Shown here one piece after another: positions 43,804 through 52,425 of a DNA stretch of 64,000 nucleotides; position 1 is the stretch's first letter, and the number at the start of each line of letters is the position of its first letter. Origin of the DNA: Streptomyces griseofuscus (lineage in GTDB: Bacteria > Actinomycetota > Actinomycetes > Streptomycetales > Streptomycetaceae); the NCBI RefSeq assembly GCF_014673495.1, contig NZ_CP051006.1, positions 8,493,001 through 8,557,000 of the forward strand, given 5' to 3'. A model generated the notes under the pieces. The model worked only from the letters and a program-made list of their open reading frames with translations. It did no database searches and had not been told where the DNA came from. Made by a program: the position numbers and the translations under genes.

Positions 43804-44529
43804 CTACTTCCGATCCAGCAACTGAGCGAAGCGTCGCTCCCAGGCGTCCTGATTTCCCTTGGCCTCCTGGACGAACCGGCTCCGGGCGATCCCTTGGATC
43901 ACCATGTTGTTGACCAGGGAGTACGGAAAGGCCATCGGCCGTACGACATCCATGAACAGCACGGCACGGTCCTCGTCGGTCCCGTTCCAGGCTTCATGTA
44001 CGTAGGTGTCGTCGAAGAACATCCCGGTCCCCTCACTCCAGTGCGCCTCTTGTCCGCCGACGCGAATACCACAGGCGTTCTCGGGCGACGGGATCTTCAG
44101 CGCGAGGTGATAGCGGACCACGCCCTTGTAGGGGCCGCGGTGCGGTGGCACATGTTTGTGCGGGCCGAGGATCGAGAAGAAGGCCGTTTTCAGACCGGGT
44201 ACCCGGGCCAGCAGTTCAGCTGTCCGCGGGCACCGTGCGCAGTTGGCGTCGAACCGGAACCCGTAACCGTAGAAGAAATAGGTCTTCCACTGGTCGTCGT
44301 CGGTGATGCGGCGTTGGTCGGTCGAGATGTCCTGGAAGTTGGGCAGGGCTTCGCGGTGCTCCAGCAGGGCGTCGAGTTCGGCTCTGACGTCACGCCAGTT
44401 GCCTTCGAGTCCACGGCTCCACGGGAACGCCGATTGTGGGATGAACGGGCTGTCGTCGAAGCGGGAGTGGTGGACCATCTGCTTTTCGATCCACTTCACC
44501 AGCATGGGAAGAATTCTCGGCACAACCAC
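43804..44529 (-). CDS. Aspartyl/asparaginyl beta-hydroxylase-like Fe(II)/2-oxoglutarate oxygenase
   Basis: A 241-residue protein. GPHKHVPPHRGPYKGVVRYH carries the first iron-ligand His, DDTYVHEAWNGTDEDRAVLF the second His and the Arg for 2-oxoglutarate, the layout of Asp/Asn beta-hydroxylases, which use two His and lack the usual carboxylate ligand. In this operon it may hydroxylate a free or tethered amino acid, or the nucleoside. The start is uncertain (GTG 44529 or 44523, or ATG 44505). No signal peptide. Confidence 0.82.
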   Translation of the reverse strand: MVVPRILPMLVKWIEKQMVHHSRFDDSPFIPQSAFPWSRGLEGNWRDVRAELDALLEHREALPNFQDISTDQRRITDDDQWKTYFFYGYGFRFDANCARCPRTAELLARVPGLKTAFFSILGPHKHVPPHRGPYKGVVRYHLALKIPSPENACGIRVGGQEAHWSEGTGMFFDDTYVHEAWNGTDEDRAVLFMDVVRPMAFPYSLVNNMVIQGIARSRFVQEAKGNQDAWERRFAQLLDRK

Positions 44530-44560
44530 ACCCCCGCGTACGTCAGTTCGCCTACCGGTC

Positions 44561-45118
44561 TCAGGTGCGTGGCGTCACGAGCTCGGCTCGGCCGCCGGCC
44601 GGAATGACCGGGCCGAGCAACTCGGTGGTGACCCGGTCGAGTTCGTCCGGATCGAATCTCCCGTCCTCGACACCGACGTATCGGACCGGAGCGATGGTGT
44701 GCACCCCCGCGACGAGCGGCGGCACTTCCTGACCTCGCTCGATGAGGAGGATCATGGGCTTGGCCATGGCCGACATCCAGCCGATCTCCACCATCGTGCC
44801 CGGCGAGGGCGGGTCTCCGGGATACGCTACGAAGAGTACGGCCTTGCGCAGTGCGAGATAGTCCAGCCGGGTGCACACGTCCGCGGCCATGACCTCGGCC
44901 CCCCAGGATTCCCGGCGATGGGCGTTGTCCACCTCGAACCCCAGCGCGGTGAAGTGGTCGATGAGAGCCCGGTAGTTGCTGCGGTGCCGGTCCGGAAGAA
45001 GCCCCGTCTCCGGGTCGAGCAGCCCTTTGAAGGGGCCACCGACGAAGACCAGCGGTCTGCTCCCGTCAGGGTGCGGTGGCTCGTCGGCGGACAGGGGAAG
45101 CGATTCGGGGTGGCTCAC
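44561..45118 (-). CDS. Nucleoside 2-deoxyribosyltransferase-superfamily protein, predicted (hydroxymethyl-)CMP N-glycosidase
   Basis: A 185-residue protein with the superfamily signature: FVGGPFKG at the start, an Asp in TRLDYLALRKAVLFVA and the catalytic Glu in GTMVEIGWMSAM. MilB and BlsM of mildiomycin and blasticidin clusters, which release cytosine or hydroxymethylcytosine from CMP, belong here. GTG 45118 is chosen for the GGAGGG site 9 bases upstream and normal family length; GTG 45253 would add 45 unmatched residues. First gene of the leftward operon. Confidence 0.75.
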   Translation of the reverse strand: MSHPESLPLSADEPPHPDGSRPLVFVGGPFKGLLDPETGLLPDRHRSNYRALIDHFTALGFEVDNAHRRESWGAEVMAADVCTRLDYLALRKAVLFVAYPGDPPSPGTMVEIGWMSAMAKPMILLIERGQEVPPLVAGVHTIAPVRYVGVEDGRFDPDELDRVTTELLGPVIPAGGRAELVTPRT

Positions 45119-45657
45119 CGAGAGGTTCCCTCCGTTGTAGAAGATTTGGTGTGGGACAGGTGCGGATTCTCCGGTGTCACGGGCGTTGATGACCCCGTGC
45201 GGTACACCTGACGTCAGTTCGCCGGCGATTCCGGCGCCCGCGGATTCCGACACCCGCGACAGGAGGTTTTCTCCTAAGGCCGAAACTTGCCACTCCCATG
45301 TGCTGCGACTTCACGGCGTCTGAGTGGCGAGCGCCGTGGCCTCTTCCAGGGCAGCGAGCCGCCTCGGGGTACCCGGCGTCCTGCTCGGCGCGGAAGAGTG
45401 AGTGATGGATTTCGCACGTGCGTTCCCCCGAGTTTTACTCGTCATTGCGGCAAATGACGGGTCGACTGCAAGCTTCGAGTGAACCGAAGTCCGTGTCAAG
45501 GCCACGGCCCGGATGATGTTGGCCAATAAGAGAGGTTGCGGGTGATTGGAAATCGATGTTACGGTCGGCCCGGTGTCTATTCAGCAGCGGTGGCCGACGA
45601 CTTCGGCAACGAAATCTTCCTGCTGCTGAGAGGATCTTTGCGCCAGGGGGCCGAGAC
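45119..45657. promoter_or_regulatory. Divergent promoter region of the nucleoside cluster
   Basis: About 540 bases between the two divergent operons, distinctly less GC-rich than its surroundings at 45420-45600. No gene is supported. AGGAG-GTTTT-CTCCT (45261-45275) is a small hairpin. No cluster-situated regulator is encoded in the region, so control probably comes from elsewhere plus the TTA codon at 45676. Confidence 0.5.
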
Positions 45658-46632
45658 GTGGACGCACAAATTCCGTTAAGCGCACCACCCTCCATGGAAC
45701 TGGTCTACTTCGGGCTGTTCGACAATTGCAATGCCCGGTGCAATATGTGTGAGTGCTGGCTCGCTCCGAGAGCCGATCTGCCACTCGCCCATTACCGGAA
45801 TGTACTGTCGGCGGTGCTGTCTCTCCGGCCACGCGCCGTGCGCTTCACCGGCGGTGAACCACTGATCTTCGCCGAGCTGCCGGAACTCGTAAGTCAGGCA
45901 GCCGCGGAAGGCGTTCGGGTATCGGTCATCTCCAACGGGCGCATTCTCGGCCCCGGTAAAATCCGTGCCTTGATCGACAGCGGATGCACGGAGATGGTGC
46001 TGAGCATCGATGCGCTGCGAGAGAAGCACGACCGGATACGCGGCACCCCAGGTCTCTTCGACCGCTGTATGGAGGCGGTCGCGGACCTCCACGAAGCGAA
46101 GATGGACTACGGCGTCAACACGGTGCTGCAGGCGCTGGGGGCGGACGACCTCGCATCGCTGGGCGAAACGCTCCGGACACAGCCCAACCCGCCGTCGTGG
46201 TGGCACCTCATCCCCGTCCGGGGCGACGACGCGCTCCGGCCCAGCGCGGTTCAGCGGGCGCGCATGCAGGAACTCATACCGAGACTTAGGGAACGGATGT
46301 CCCAGGCGGGGACCCGGATGGTCGCGGCCGACGACCCCTTCCTCGATGCCGGCCCCGAGCCCTGCACGGTGCCGACCTTCACCTCGTACGTGCGCGCTGA
46401 CACCGGCGACATCTTCGGGTGCAACATGCTCGTCTACGCCGATCCGCCGCTCGGAAACGTCCTGCGGTGGCGCGCGCAGGACGCCTGGAACAGCCTGGAG
46501 GCCCACAGTCTGCGGGACCGCTGCGCCACCGGCACGAACAGGTCATGCTCCCGGTGCGACCCGAGTTCCAAAGCGATGAACCACGTCCTGAGGGAATTGG
46601 CCGCTTCCGTCGCACCCGAGGAATCACTGTGA
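45658..46632 (+). CDS. Radical SAM enzyme, BlsE/MilG-like candidate
   Basis: A 324-residue protein. The 4Fe-4S/SAM motif is Cys24-x3-Cys28-x2-Cys31 (NCNARCNMC), followed by FTGGEPL. A SPASM-like Cys set lies near the C-terminus (EPCTVPTF, FGCNM, RDRC, SCSRC), implying auxiliary clusters. In blasticidin and mildiomycin pathways a radical SAM enzyme decarboxylates the cytosylglucuronate sugar; this is the matching candidate. GTG 45658 has AGGGGG 7 bases upstream. Codon 7 is TTA (45676-45678), a bldA-dependent codon. The stop overlaps the next GTG start. Confidence 0.85.
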   Translation: MDAQIPLSAPPSMELVYFGLFDNCNARCNMCECWLAPRADLPLAHYRNVLSAVLSLRPRAVRFTGGEPLIFAELPELVSQAAAEGVRVSVISNGRILGPGKIRALIDSGCTEMVLSIDALREKHDRIRGTPGLFDRCMEAVADLHEAKMDYGVNTVLQALGADDLASLGETLRTQPNPPSWWHLIPVRGDDALRPSAVQRARMQELIPRLRERMSQAGTRMVAADDPFLDAGPEPCTVPTFTSYVRADTGDIFGCNMLVYADPPLGNVLRWRAQDAWNSLEAHSLRDRCATGTNRSCSRCDPSSKAMNHVLRELAASVAPEESL

Positions 46633-47861
46633 CCACGAACACCAGGCCGGACTCCGGCATGCTCGCCATCAACGGTGGCTCCCCGGTCCGCGCGACGAAG
46701 AAGGCGGCGGATCCGGTCATCGCGGAGGCAGCCAAAGAAGAGGCCCTCCGCGTCCTGGACAGCGGTCAGCTCGCCAGGTTCTACGGCGGCACGAAAGTCG
46801 CCGAGTTCGAGGCGGCCTATGCCGAGTGGTTCGGCAGGCGCCATGCCGTCGCGGTCAGTTCGGGGACCGCTGCCCTGCACGTCTCCTACCTTGCCGCCCG
46901 ACTGCCCGAGCACAGCGAAGTGCTGGTCCCCGCCAACGCCTATGTATCGGCGCTGTCCGCGCTGATCCAGGCCGGTCTGGTCCCCGTGATCGTCGACATC
47001 GACCCGGCCGGCTGGGCGATGGATCCGGTCGACTGCGCCCGCAAGATCAGCGACCGCACGAGCGCGATCGTGCCGGTGCACATGTACGGACAGCCCTGCC
47101 CGATGACTGAACTGGCCACTCTGGCACGGCAGCACGGGCTCACCCTCGTCGAGGACTGCGGCCAAGCGCACGGCGCCCTCTGGGACGGCACGAAAACCGG
47201 CACATTCGGTCTCGCCGCGGCCTTCAGCCTCTGCTGCCGCAAGCACATCGCCGTCGGCGAGGGCGGCATCGTCGTCACCGACGACGAGCAGTTCGCCGAC
47301 ACCGCGCGGGCACTGGCGCACAAGGGCAAGGGCACCGGTTGGTTCGACTACCGGGAGATGGGCTTCAGCTACAACATGACGGAGATCCAGGCGGTGCTCG
47401 GCCGCTGGCAACTGTCCAGGCTGGAGACCGAGTTGCGGACCAGGACCAAACTCGCCGAGCTGCTGCGCGCGGGCCTGGCCGACCTCGGACTGCAATTCCC
47501 CGAGGTGGCTCCCGGCAGCACCCATGCGTACTTCAAGCAGAACGCCTTGCTGCCGGCCCGGCTCGCTGCGCACCGGAACGCCATCGTCGACGCCGTCCGC
47601 GCCGAGAACGTGGGCTGCGACCCCTCCCACCCGCATCTGCTCGACATCGACTGGATCCGTGAGCAGCGCCCCTCCCTCTACCGGGCGCTGCCCGCGGAGC
47701 ACCGTCCCGACTACGGCAGGAACACCGCGCCCCTCGCGCGGGGCGTGCTGTCCCGGCAGATCTGCATCGAGATGGGGCCGGGGCTGGACGAAGAGGACAT
47801 CGACTACACGATCAAGGCCATCCGGAAAGTGGTCACCATCTTCGGCCAGGAGGCCACGTGA
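46629..47861 (+). CDS. DegT/DnrJ/EryC1-type PLP aminotransferase
   Basis: A 410-residue sugar aminotransferase-fold protein: VSSGTAALHVSYLAA, the PLP-anchoring EDCGQAHGA, and the Schiff-base Lys in SLCCRKHIAVGEGG. It also has the family C-terminus (ARGVLSRQICIEMGPGLDEED). Members aminate keto-sugars; here it would act on the keto-pentose left by the radical SAM decarboxylation. GTGA overlap with both neighbours shows tight coupling. Confidence 0.88.
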   Translation: MTTNTRPDSGMLAINGGSPVRATKKAADPVIAEAAKEEALRVLDSGQLARFYGGTKVAEFEAAYAEWFGRRHAVAVSSGTAALHVSYLAARLPEHSEVLVPANAYVSALSALIQAGLVPVIVDIDPAGWAMDPVDCARKISDRTSAIVPVHMYGQPCPMTELATLARQHGLTLVEDCGQAHGALWDGTKTGTFGLAAAFSLCCRKHIAVGEGGIVVTDDEQFADTARALAHKGKGTGWFDYREMGFSYNMTEIQAVLGRWQLSRLETELRTRTKLAELLRAGLADLGLQFPEVAPGSTHAYFKQNALLPARLAAHRNAIVDAVRAENVGCDPSHPHLLDIDWIREQRPSLYRALPAEHRPDYGRNTAPLARGVLSRQICIEMGPGLDEEDIDYTIKAIRKVVTIFGQEAT

Positions 47862-48892
47862 CCGTCGACGATCCCACGGCCGGCGCCCCGGGTGGCGACA
47901 AGGCATCCGCGGACGCTCTGTACCTCGGCCTGCGGGACGGAGAAGCCCCCCTGACCCGAGAGCAGGCGTCCGCGCTCGTCCGCGCCGCCCATCCCGCGCA
48001 CTCGGACGTGCGCGCATGTGAGGCATGCGGGTCCGCCAGCACCCGACCAGCCACCTGGCGGCGCGGCTTCCGCATCGCCGAGTGCCTGGCCTGCGGCTTC
48101 CTCTGGGTCGATCCCATGCCGACCGCACAGGACATGTGGGCCTACTACAACAAACGAACATGGAAGCCCTACTCGCCCGAGGTGATCCGCAGCAAGTACG
48201 CACCATCGGTGGCAGCGGTACTGGCCAACGTCCCGCCCGGGCAGTCCGTCCTCGACGTCGGATGCGATCACGGGCACTTCGCGGCGCTCCTGCGCGACCG
48301 CGGATACGACGTCGCCGGGTCGGACATCGACGGGCTCGCCCTCACCTACGCCACCGAGCACTACGGGCTGACGGTCTACCAAGGGGACCTGCCCGACATC
48401 GACTTCGACCGACGATTCGACGCGGTGACCATCCTCAGCTCCCTCGAACACATGGTGAATCCCTTCCATGTCGTCCGGGCGGCAGCGCGGGCCCTGCGCC
48501 CCGGCGGAGTGCTGCTCATCTCGACGCCGAGGGCCGACGGGCTCGTCCACACCGTGAGCCGGAGAGTATTCGCCCCCGTACTGCACGCCTGGGAGTTCCT
48601 CGCACCCCCCAGCCACCTCACCTACTTCGGCCGGGGCTCGCTGCGCGCCATGCTCCGTCGCGCCGGATTCGCCACTGTCACCTTCAGCCACCAGGAACGC
48701 GACGCCGCCTACCGGGCCCGTGAGCTGTCGGAGACGCTCACGGAGTGCCCGGACGCGCCCGGCTGGGCCAAAGCCACCTATCCGCTCCTGCGCCATCTGC
48801 GCACCCCCGCCCGTCTGCTGGACCTGGGGGACATGATGCTGTGCGTCGGACGGACACCCATGCCGTCCGCACCCGGCACGGAAGGGCCCTGA
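47858..48892 (+). CDS. Class I methyltransferase with N-terminal CxxC zinc-finger-like region
   Basis: A 344-residue protein. Two CxxC pairs (ACEACGSAS and ECLACGFLW, about 50-85) resemble the zinc-binding N-terminus of many C-methyltransferase-like sugar enzymes. The SAM domain has SVLDVGCDHGHFAALLRDRG and a motif LRPGGVLLISTPRADG. Acceptor unknown: the base, sugar or side chain. It overlaps the aminotransferase stop by GTGA and is 2 bases from the glycosyltransferase start. Confidence 0.83.
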   Translation: MTVDDPTAGAPGGDKASADALYLGLRDGEAPLTREQASALVRAAHPAHSDVRACEACGSASTRPATWRRGFRIAECLACGFLWVDPMPTAQDMWAYYNKRTWKPYSPEVIRSKYAPSVAAVLANVPPGQSVLDVGCDHGHFAALLRDRGYDVAGSDIDGLALTYATEHYGLTVYQGDLPDIDFDRRFDAVTILSSLEHMVNPFHVVRAAARALRPGGVLLISTPRADGLVHTVSRRVFAPVLHAWEFLAPPSHLTYFGRGSLRAMLRRAGFATVTFSHQERDAAYRARELSETLTECPDAPGWAKATYPLLRHLRTPARLLDLGDMMLCVGRTPMPSAPGTEGP

Positions 48893-48894
48893 CC

Positions 48895-50130
48895 ATGGCC
48901 GGTGAAGACAGGACAGCCCCGGTACCGTGGCGGGACGTCCCGGCACCGGCCGGCGCCGCCCGGCCCACGGTCGTCTTCTGCGGGCACGACTTCGGCTGGG
49001 GGAGCGCCGGAAAACTGCACGCCGTCCTGACCGAACTCACGGCCCGCACCGCGCCCCCGCCACGGCTCATCGGAGTCGGCACGGTGCTCGGCCGATCTCT
49101 GCTCGCGAAGCTGCCCGTGGACACGTGGTACGACCAGCCGAGCAGCACCGGCGAACTCCGGGACCTGCTGCGACGGCACCAGGTGACCGCCGCCCTGGTT
49201 GTACTGGACTCGAAGTTCGCCGCGGCCCTGCTCGCCGCGGGCTGCCCCACGGTCTTCGTGGACAGCCTGCCCTACCTGTGGACCGACAAGGACACGATTC
49301 CCCACGACGTGACCCACTACTGCGCCCAGTTGTGCGAGTCCCTGCCCCGGACCTGTTGGGAGCAGTTGCGCAGAATAGAGCGGCTGACGTGGACCGAGGC
49401 GATCCTCAGCGCCCCGGCGCCCACCCAGCGGGCGCGTACGCCCGGCTTGGCCGTGCTCAACTTCGGTGGGCTGCACTCGCCCTTCAGCCAAGGCAGTGCC
49501 AACGCCTACTCCGGGCTGGTCGCGGAACCGGCCGTCCGGGCACTGTCGGACGCCGGCTTCCGCACCCTGGAGATCTGCGGCAACATCGACGCCACCGTGC
49601 TTCCGGAGCGGGACATCCCCACCGGCATCGCGGTGAACGCCGGGCCGCGCTCCCACGAGGAGTTCCTGGACCTCCTCGACCAGGCTCAGCTGCTGGTCAC
49701 CTCGCCGGGCCTGACCACGTTGCTGGAGGCCGGCCAGCGCTGCCTGCCCACCGTCTGCATTCCACCGCAGAACGTCAGCCAGATCCTCAACGGGGACCGC
49801 TTCGCCTCGGCGGTCGAGGCGGCCTGCCGGGTGCCGTGGCCGTCGGAAGTCCTCGATCCGCGGCAGGTCGACGCCGTACGAGCACGGGGTGAACACGCGG
49901 CCCTGTCAGTCGTCTACGGGGCGATCGAGCGCGCTGCGCGCCAGGCACATCCCTGGGTGCGGCACCGACTACAGCGGGATATCACCACCGCCATCGAGCA
50001 TTCCCGTGCGGTGCGGGACTGGGGCGGTCTGCTCGGCCGGACGGGCAGCCGCGGAGCACACCAGGTGGTGCAGCGCCTCACCGAAGTACTCGCGGAGCAG
50101 TCCGCGCCGGAGCGCCAGGAGGCCGGGTGA
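48895..50130 (+). CDS. GT-B glycosyltransferase-like protein, candidate cytosylglucuronate synthase
   Basis: A 411-residue protein with a GT-B layout. Its N-terminal Rossmann start is VVFCGHDFGWGSAGKLHAVL, and its C-terminal donor site reads LVTSPGLTTLLEAGQRCLPT and IPPQNVSQILNGDRF. Weak overall similarity to MGT-type transferases. In cytosine-nucleoside pathways (BlsD, MilC) the free base is joined to UDP-glucuronate by such an enzyme; context makes this the only candidate here, but the donor is not proven by motif. The stop overlaps the phosphatase GTG. Confidence 0.68.
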   Translation: MAGEDRTAPVPWRDVPAPAGAARPTVVFCGHDFGWGSAGKLHAVLTELTARTAPPPRLIGVGTVLGRSLLAKLPVDTWYDQPSSTGELRDLLRRHQVTAALVVLDSKFAAALLAAGCPTVFVDSLPYLWTDKDTIPHDVTHYCAQLCESLPRTCWEQLRRIERLTWTEAILSAPAPTQRARTPGLAVLNFGGLHSPFSQGSANAYSGLVAEPAVRALSDAGFRTLEICGNIDATVLPERDIPTGIAVNAGPRSHEEFLDLLDQAQLLVTSPGLTTLLEAGQRCLPTVCIPPQNVSQILNGDRFASAVEAACRVPWPSEVLDPRQVDAVRARGEHAALSVVYGAIERAARQAHPWVRHRLQRDITTAIEHSRAVRDWGGLLGRTGSRGAHQVVQRLTEVLAEQSAPERQEAG

Positions 50131-50798
50131 TCCTGGCCTTCCTCCGGCACACCGCGGCGATCAGCTCCTCGGAGGTCTACCTGCCCGACGACCGCCGGGT
50201 TCTGACCGAGGACGGGCGGACGCACGCCGTCGCCCTGCGTCCCGTCCTGCGGCGTTTCGCGCCCGACGCCGTCTGGTGTTCCCCGCTGCGCCGCGCGGTG
50301 GAGACCTGGACACTCGCGGGCACCGGACTCGGCCTCGACGCCCGTCTGCACGAGGACCTGGGGGAGCGCTCGTTCCCCTCCCTGGCCGGCCTCACGCTGC
50401 CGCAGATCGCGGCGCGGATCGGGCCGGCGCAGACGGCGCTGGCACGCGTCTCGACCGACCTGGTCGATCCTCCCGGAGAGGAGTCGGTACGCGCGGCGAG
50501 CCGGCGCTTGGTCGTGGCGATGAGGTCGGTGGCGCGGGAGGCCGCAGCGCTCGGCGCCGAGCGGGTGCTCGTCGTCTCGCACGGCGGCCCGTCGAGCTGG
50601 TTGCTGTGCCATCTGCTCGAGGTGCCCCTGGAGCGCAACCGGGTCTTCCGACACGACCAAGGACGCTTCCACCTGCTGGAAGTGGATGAAAACCTGACAC
50701 TGGCGACGGCAATCGCCCTGAACACCGCACAGTTGCCGGAGCCAAGAGGTGCTCCCGAGCCGCCGGGGCAGTTCACGGCACCGCCTTCATGGCATTGA
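50127..50798 (+). CDS. Histidine-phosphatase-family protein
   Basis: A 223-residue protein with the branch-1 signature LRHTAA (Arg and catalytic His; the usual Gly is Thr), WCSPLRRAVET, and the second His in VVSHGGPSS. Such enzymes remove phosphate from sugars or nucleotides, so it may dephosphorylate a pathway intermediate or a phosphorylated self-protected product. GTG start coupled to the glycosyltransferase gene. Confidence 0.8.
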   Translation: MILAFLRHTAAISSSEVYLPDDRRVLTEDGRTHAVALRPVLRRFAPDAVWCSPLRRAVETWTLAGTGLGLDARLHEDLGERSFPSLAGLTLPQIAARIGPAQTALARVSTDLVDPPGEESVRAASRRLVVAMRSVAREAAALGAERVLVVSHGGPSSWLLCHLLEVPLERNRVFRHDQGRFHLLEVDENLTLATAIALNTAQLPEPRGAPEPPGQFTAPPSWH

Positions 50799-50817
50799 CG
50801 ATTGGAATTGCAGCGCT

Positions 50818-51339
50818 ATGGCACATGTGCCCGTCATCGTGGTCACCGGGCCTTCCGGCACCGGCAAGACCGTCACCTGCTGGGAGATCCGCGAAATCCT
50901 GAGGGAACGTAAGGTCGCCCACGCCCTGATCGACATGGACAACATCCGTTGGTGCTACGTTCCCGACTCCCGCGACCGCTTCAACCGGGTACTCGGTGCC
51001 AAGAACCTCGCAGCCGTGTGGGCCAACTTCCGTGAGGCCGGCGCCGACCGGCTCGTCCTGAGCGGAGTCGTGGAAAGCCGCGAGGACACGCGGCTCATCG
51101 AACAGGCGGTGCCGGGCGCCGACATCTCGGTCTACCGGCTGCACGTGGACGAGGCGACGCTGGAAGACCGTATGCGCCAAAGGGAACGCGGTCGGGGACT
51201 CGCCCGCAATCTCGCCAGGGCGAAAGAACTCACCGACATCATGGCCCGGAACGGGATCGGGGACCATCTGATCGATGCGGACCGCGAACTCGACGAGATC
51301 GCTGAGGAAATCGTCGGCCTGAGCGGCTGGCTGTCCTGA
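50818..51339 (+). CDS. P-loop kinase/phosphotransferase of unknown substrate
   Basis: A 173-residue AAA-type small kinase. Walker A is VTGPSGTGKT (about 9-18), the second acidic motif is in HALIDMDNIRWCY, and a lid region rich in Arg (RMRQRERGRGLARN) follows. It resembles adenylylsulfate/gluconate kinase-size proteins and antibiotic phosphotransferases such as chloramphenicol 3'-O-phosphotransferase. With the phosphatase next door, a phosphorylate-then-activate self-resistance scheme is possible. ATG 50818 has no strong ribosome site. Confidence 0.72.
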   Translation: MAHVPVIVVTGPSGTGKTVTCWEIREILRERKVAHALIDMDNIRWCYVPDSRDRFNRVLGAKNLAAVWANFREAGADRLVLSGVVESREDTRLIEQAVPGADISVYRLHVDEATLEDRMRQRERGRGLARNLARAKELTDIMARNGIGDHLIDADRELDEIAEEIVGLSGWLS

Positions 51340-51359
51340 CGCTATCGGGGGAGCGTGCG

Positions 51360-52406
51360 ATGAAAGTGACCCTGCTCGTGACCGGTGAGGAGATGCGCGG
51401 GCTGTTGAGCTCGTCCGCGGTGAACGACCTGTGGTCGGGCGGTGCGCACCTGCCGTACTGGCAGCCGGCCGCCCTCGCCGCGCGCGTCAAAGCCATCGGG
51501 CGGCACGAGGTGGCGCTGTTGGTCATCGAAGGGGACGGCGGTATGGCCGTCGGCGTTCTTCGGCAGCGGCCAAACGGCGTCATCAGCACGCTCATACCGC
51601 GCGAGCCCTTTCTGGCCAACGAGCCTTTCGGTGACGCGGACATGTTGCGCACGCAGTTGCTCCGGTCCGTGGAGAGAATCGGCGCCAGGGCCTTTCATCT
51701 GCACGAGACGGAACGAAACGCCCCGGTCGTCGAGTGCCTGGCAGATCAGCCGGACACCGCAGTGGTGGTGCGCCTTCCGAATCCGGTCATCGACTGGCAC
51801 GACGACGGTGCGGACATGCTGATCGGAGCGCAACGGCATTTCGGCCGGACGTTCTGGCGCCGGGTCCGGCGCTGGGACCGGGAGTTCGAGGTGACGACGG
51901 TGCGTGAAGATGCCGCGATCGACATGATGGAAAACATCGAGAGACGATCATGGAAAGCGCGTCGGGGCACCCATCTCGACGCAGGGGAGCTGGCGTTCTA
52001 CCGCGCGCTGCTGAGGCGGGACGAGTGCCTGCTCACTCTCGCGACGGCCGGGGGTGTACCGGCCGCGTACTTCATGGAGATGCGCCTCGGTGACGTGGTC
52101 TACGGCATGCAGAGTTCCTACGCCGAGACCTTCGCCAGGCTGTCTCCCGGCGCGTTCCTGACCACCATCGGTCTGCACCGCCGGTGGCACGGCAGCGGTA
52201 TCGCGACCTACGACATGCTCGGCGGTAGCGGGCCGCTCAAGGACGCCCTGGCCTCGCGCGCGATCCCGCGTGTCGACGTGGCCTGGCCGGTATGCGCGGC
52301 GACCAGGGACCTGCTCGGGGAGCGAGTCAGGTTCGACCGACACAGGACAGCCGCGTCCGAGCGCGGACGGGGTGCGCGCCATGTCGCCGCGACCTACGGC
52401 AGCTGA
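51360..52406 (+). CDS. FemAB/BioF2-like GNAT acyltransferase
   Basis: A 348-residue protein with two GNAT-like halves. Its C-terminal part (IERRSWKARRGTHL, FYRALLRRDECLLTLATAGG, ATYDMLGGSGPLKD) matches the BioF2/FemAB acetyltransferase pattern. FemAB relatives move amino acids from aminoacyl-tRNA onto amines; others use acyl-CoA or carrier-bound acyl groups. In this cluster it could attach the side chain made by the downstream carrier-protein trio. ATG with CGGGGGAG upstream. Confidence 0.72.
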   Translation: MKVTLLVTGEEMRGLLSSSAVNDLWSGGAHLPYWQPAALAARVKAIGRHEVALLVIEGDGGMAVGVLRQRPNGVISTLIPREPFLANEPFGDADMLRTQLLRSVERIGARAFHLHETERNAPVVECLADQPDTAVVVRLPNPVIDWHDDGADMLIGAQRHFGRTFWRRVRRWDREFEVTTVREDAAIDMMENIERRSWKARRGTHLDAGELAFYRALLRRDECLLTLATAGGVPAAYFMEMRLGDVVYGMQSSYAETFARLSPGAFLTTIGLHRRWHGSGIATYDMLGGSGPLKDALASRAIPRVDVAWPVCAATRDLLGERVRFDRHRTAASERGRGARHVAATYGS

Positions 52407-52425
52407 GAGGCGGAGGTCTTTCCGG

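Noticed and set aside
45118-45253. Longer start (GTG 45253) for the N-glycosidase homologue
   Set aside because: The extra 45 residues match nothing in the family and the ribosome site is too far away; GTG 45118 has GGAGGG at good spacing.
45311-45526. 71-codon minus-strand frame in the divergent promoter of the nucleoside cluster
   Set aside because: TTG start without a ribosome site, no recognisable motif, and it occupies the expected promoter region.
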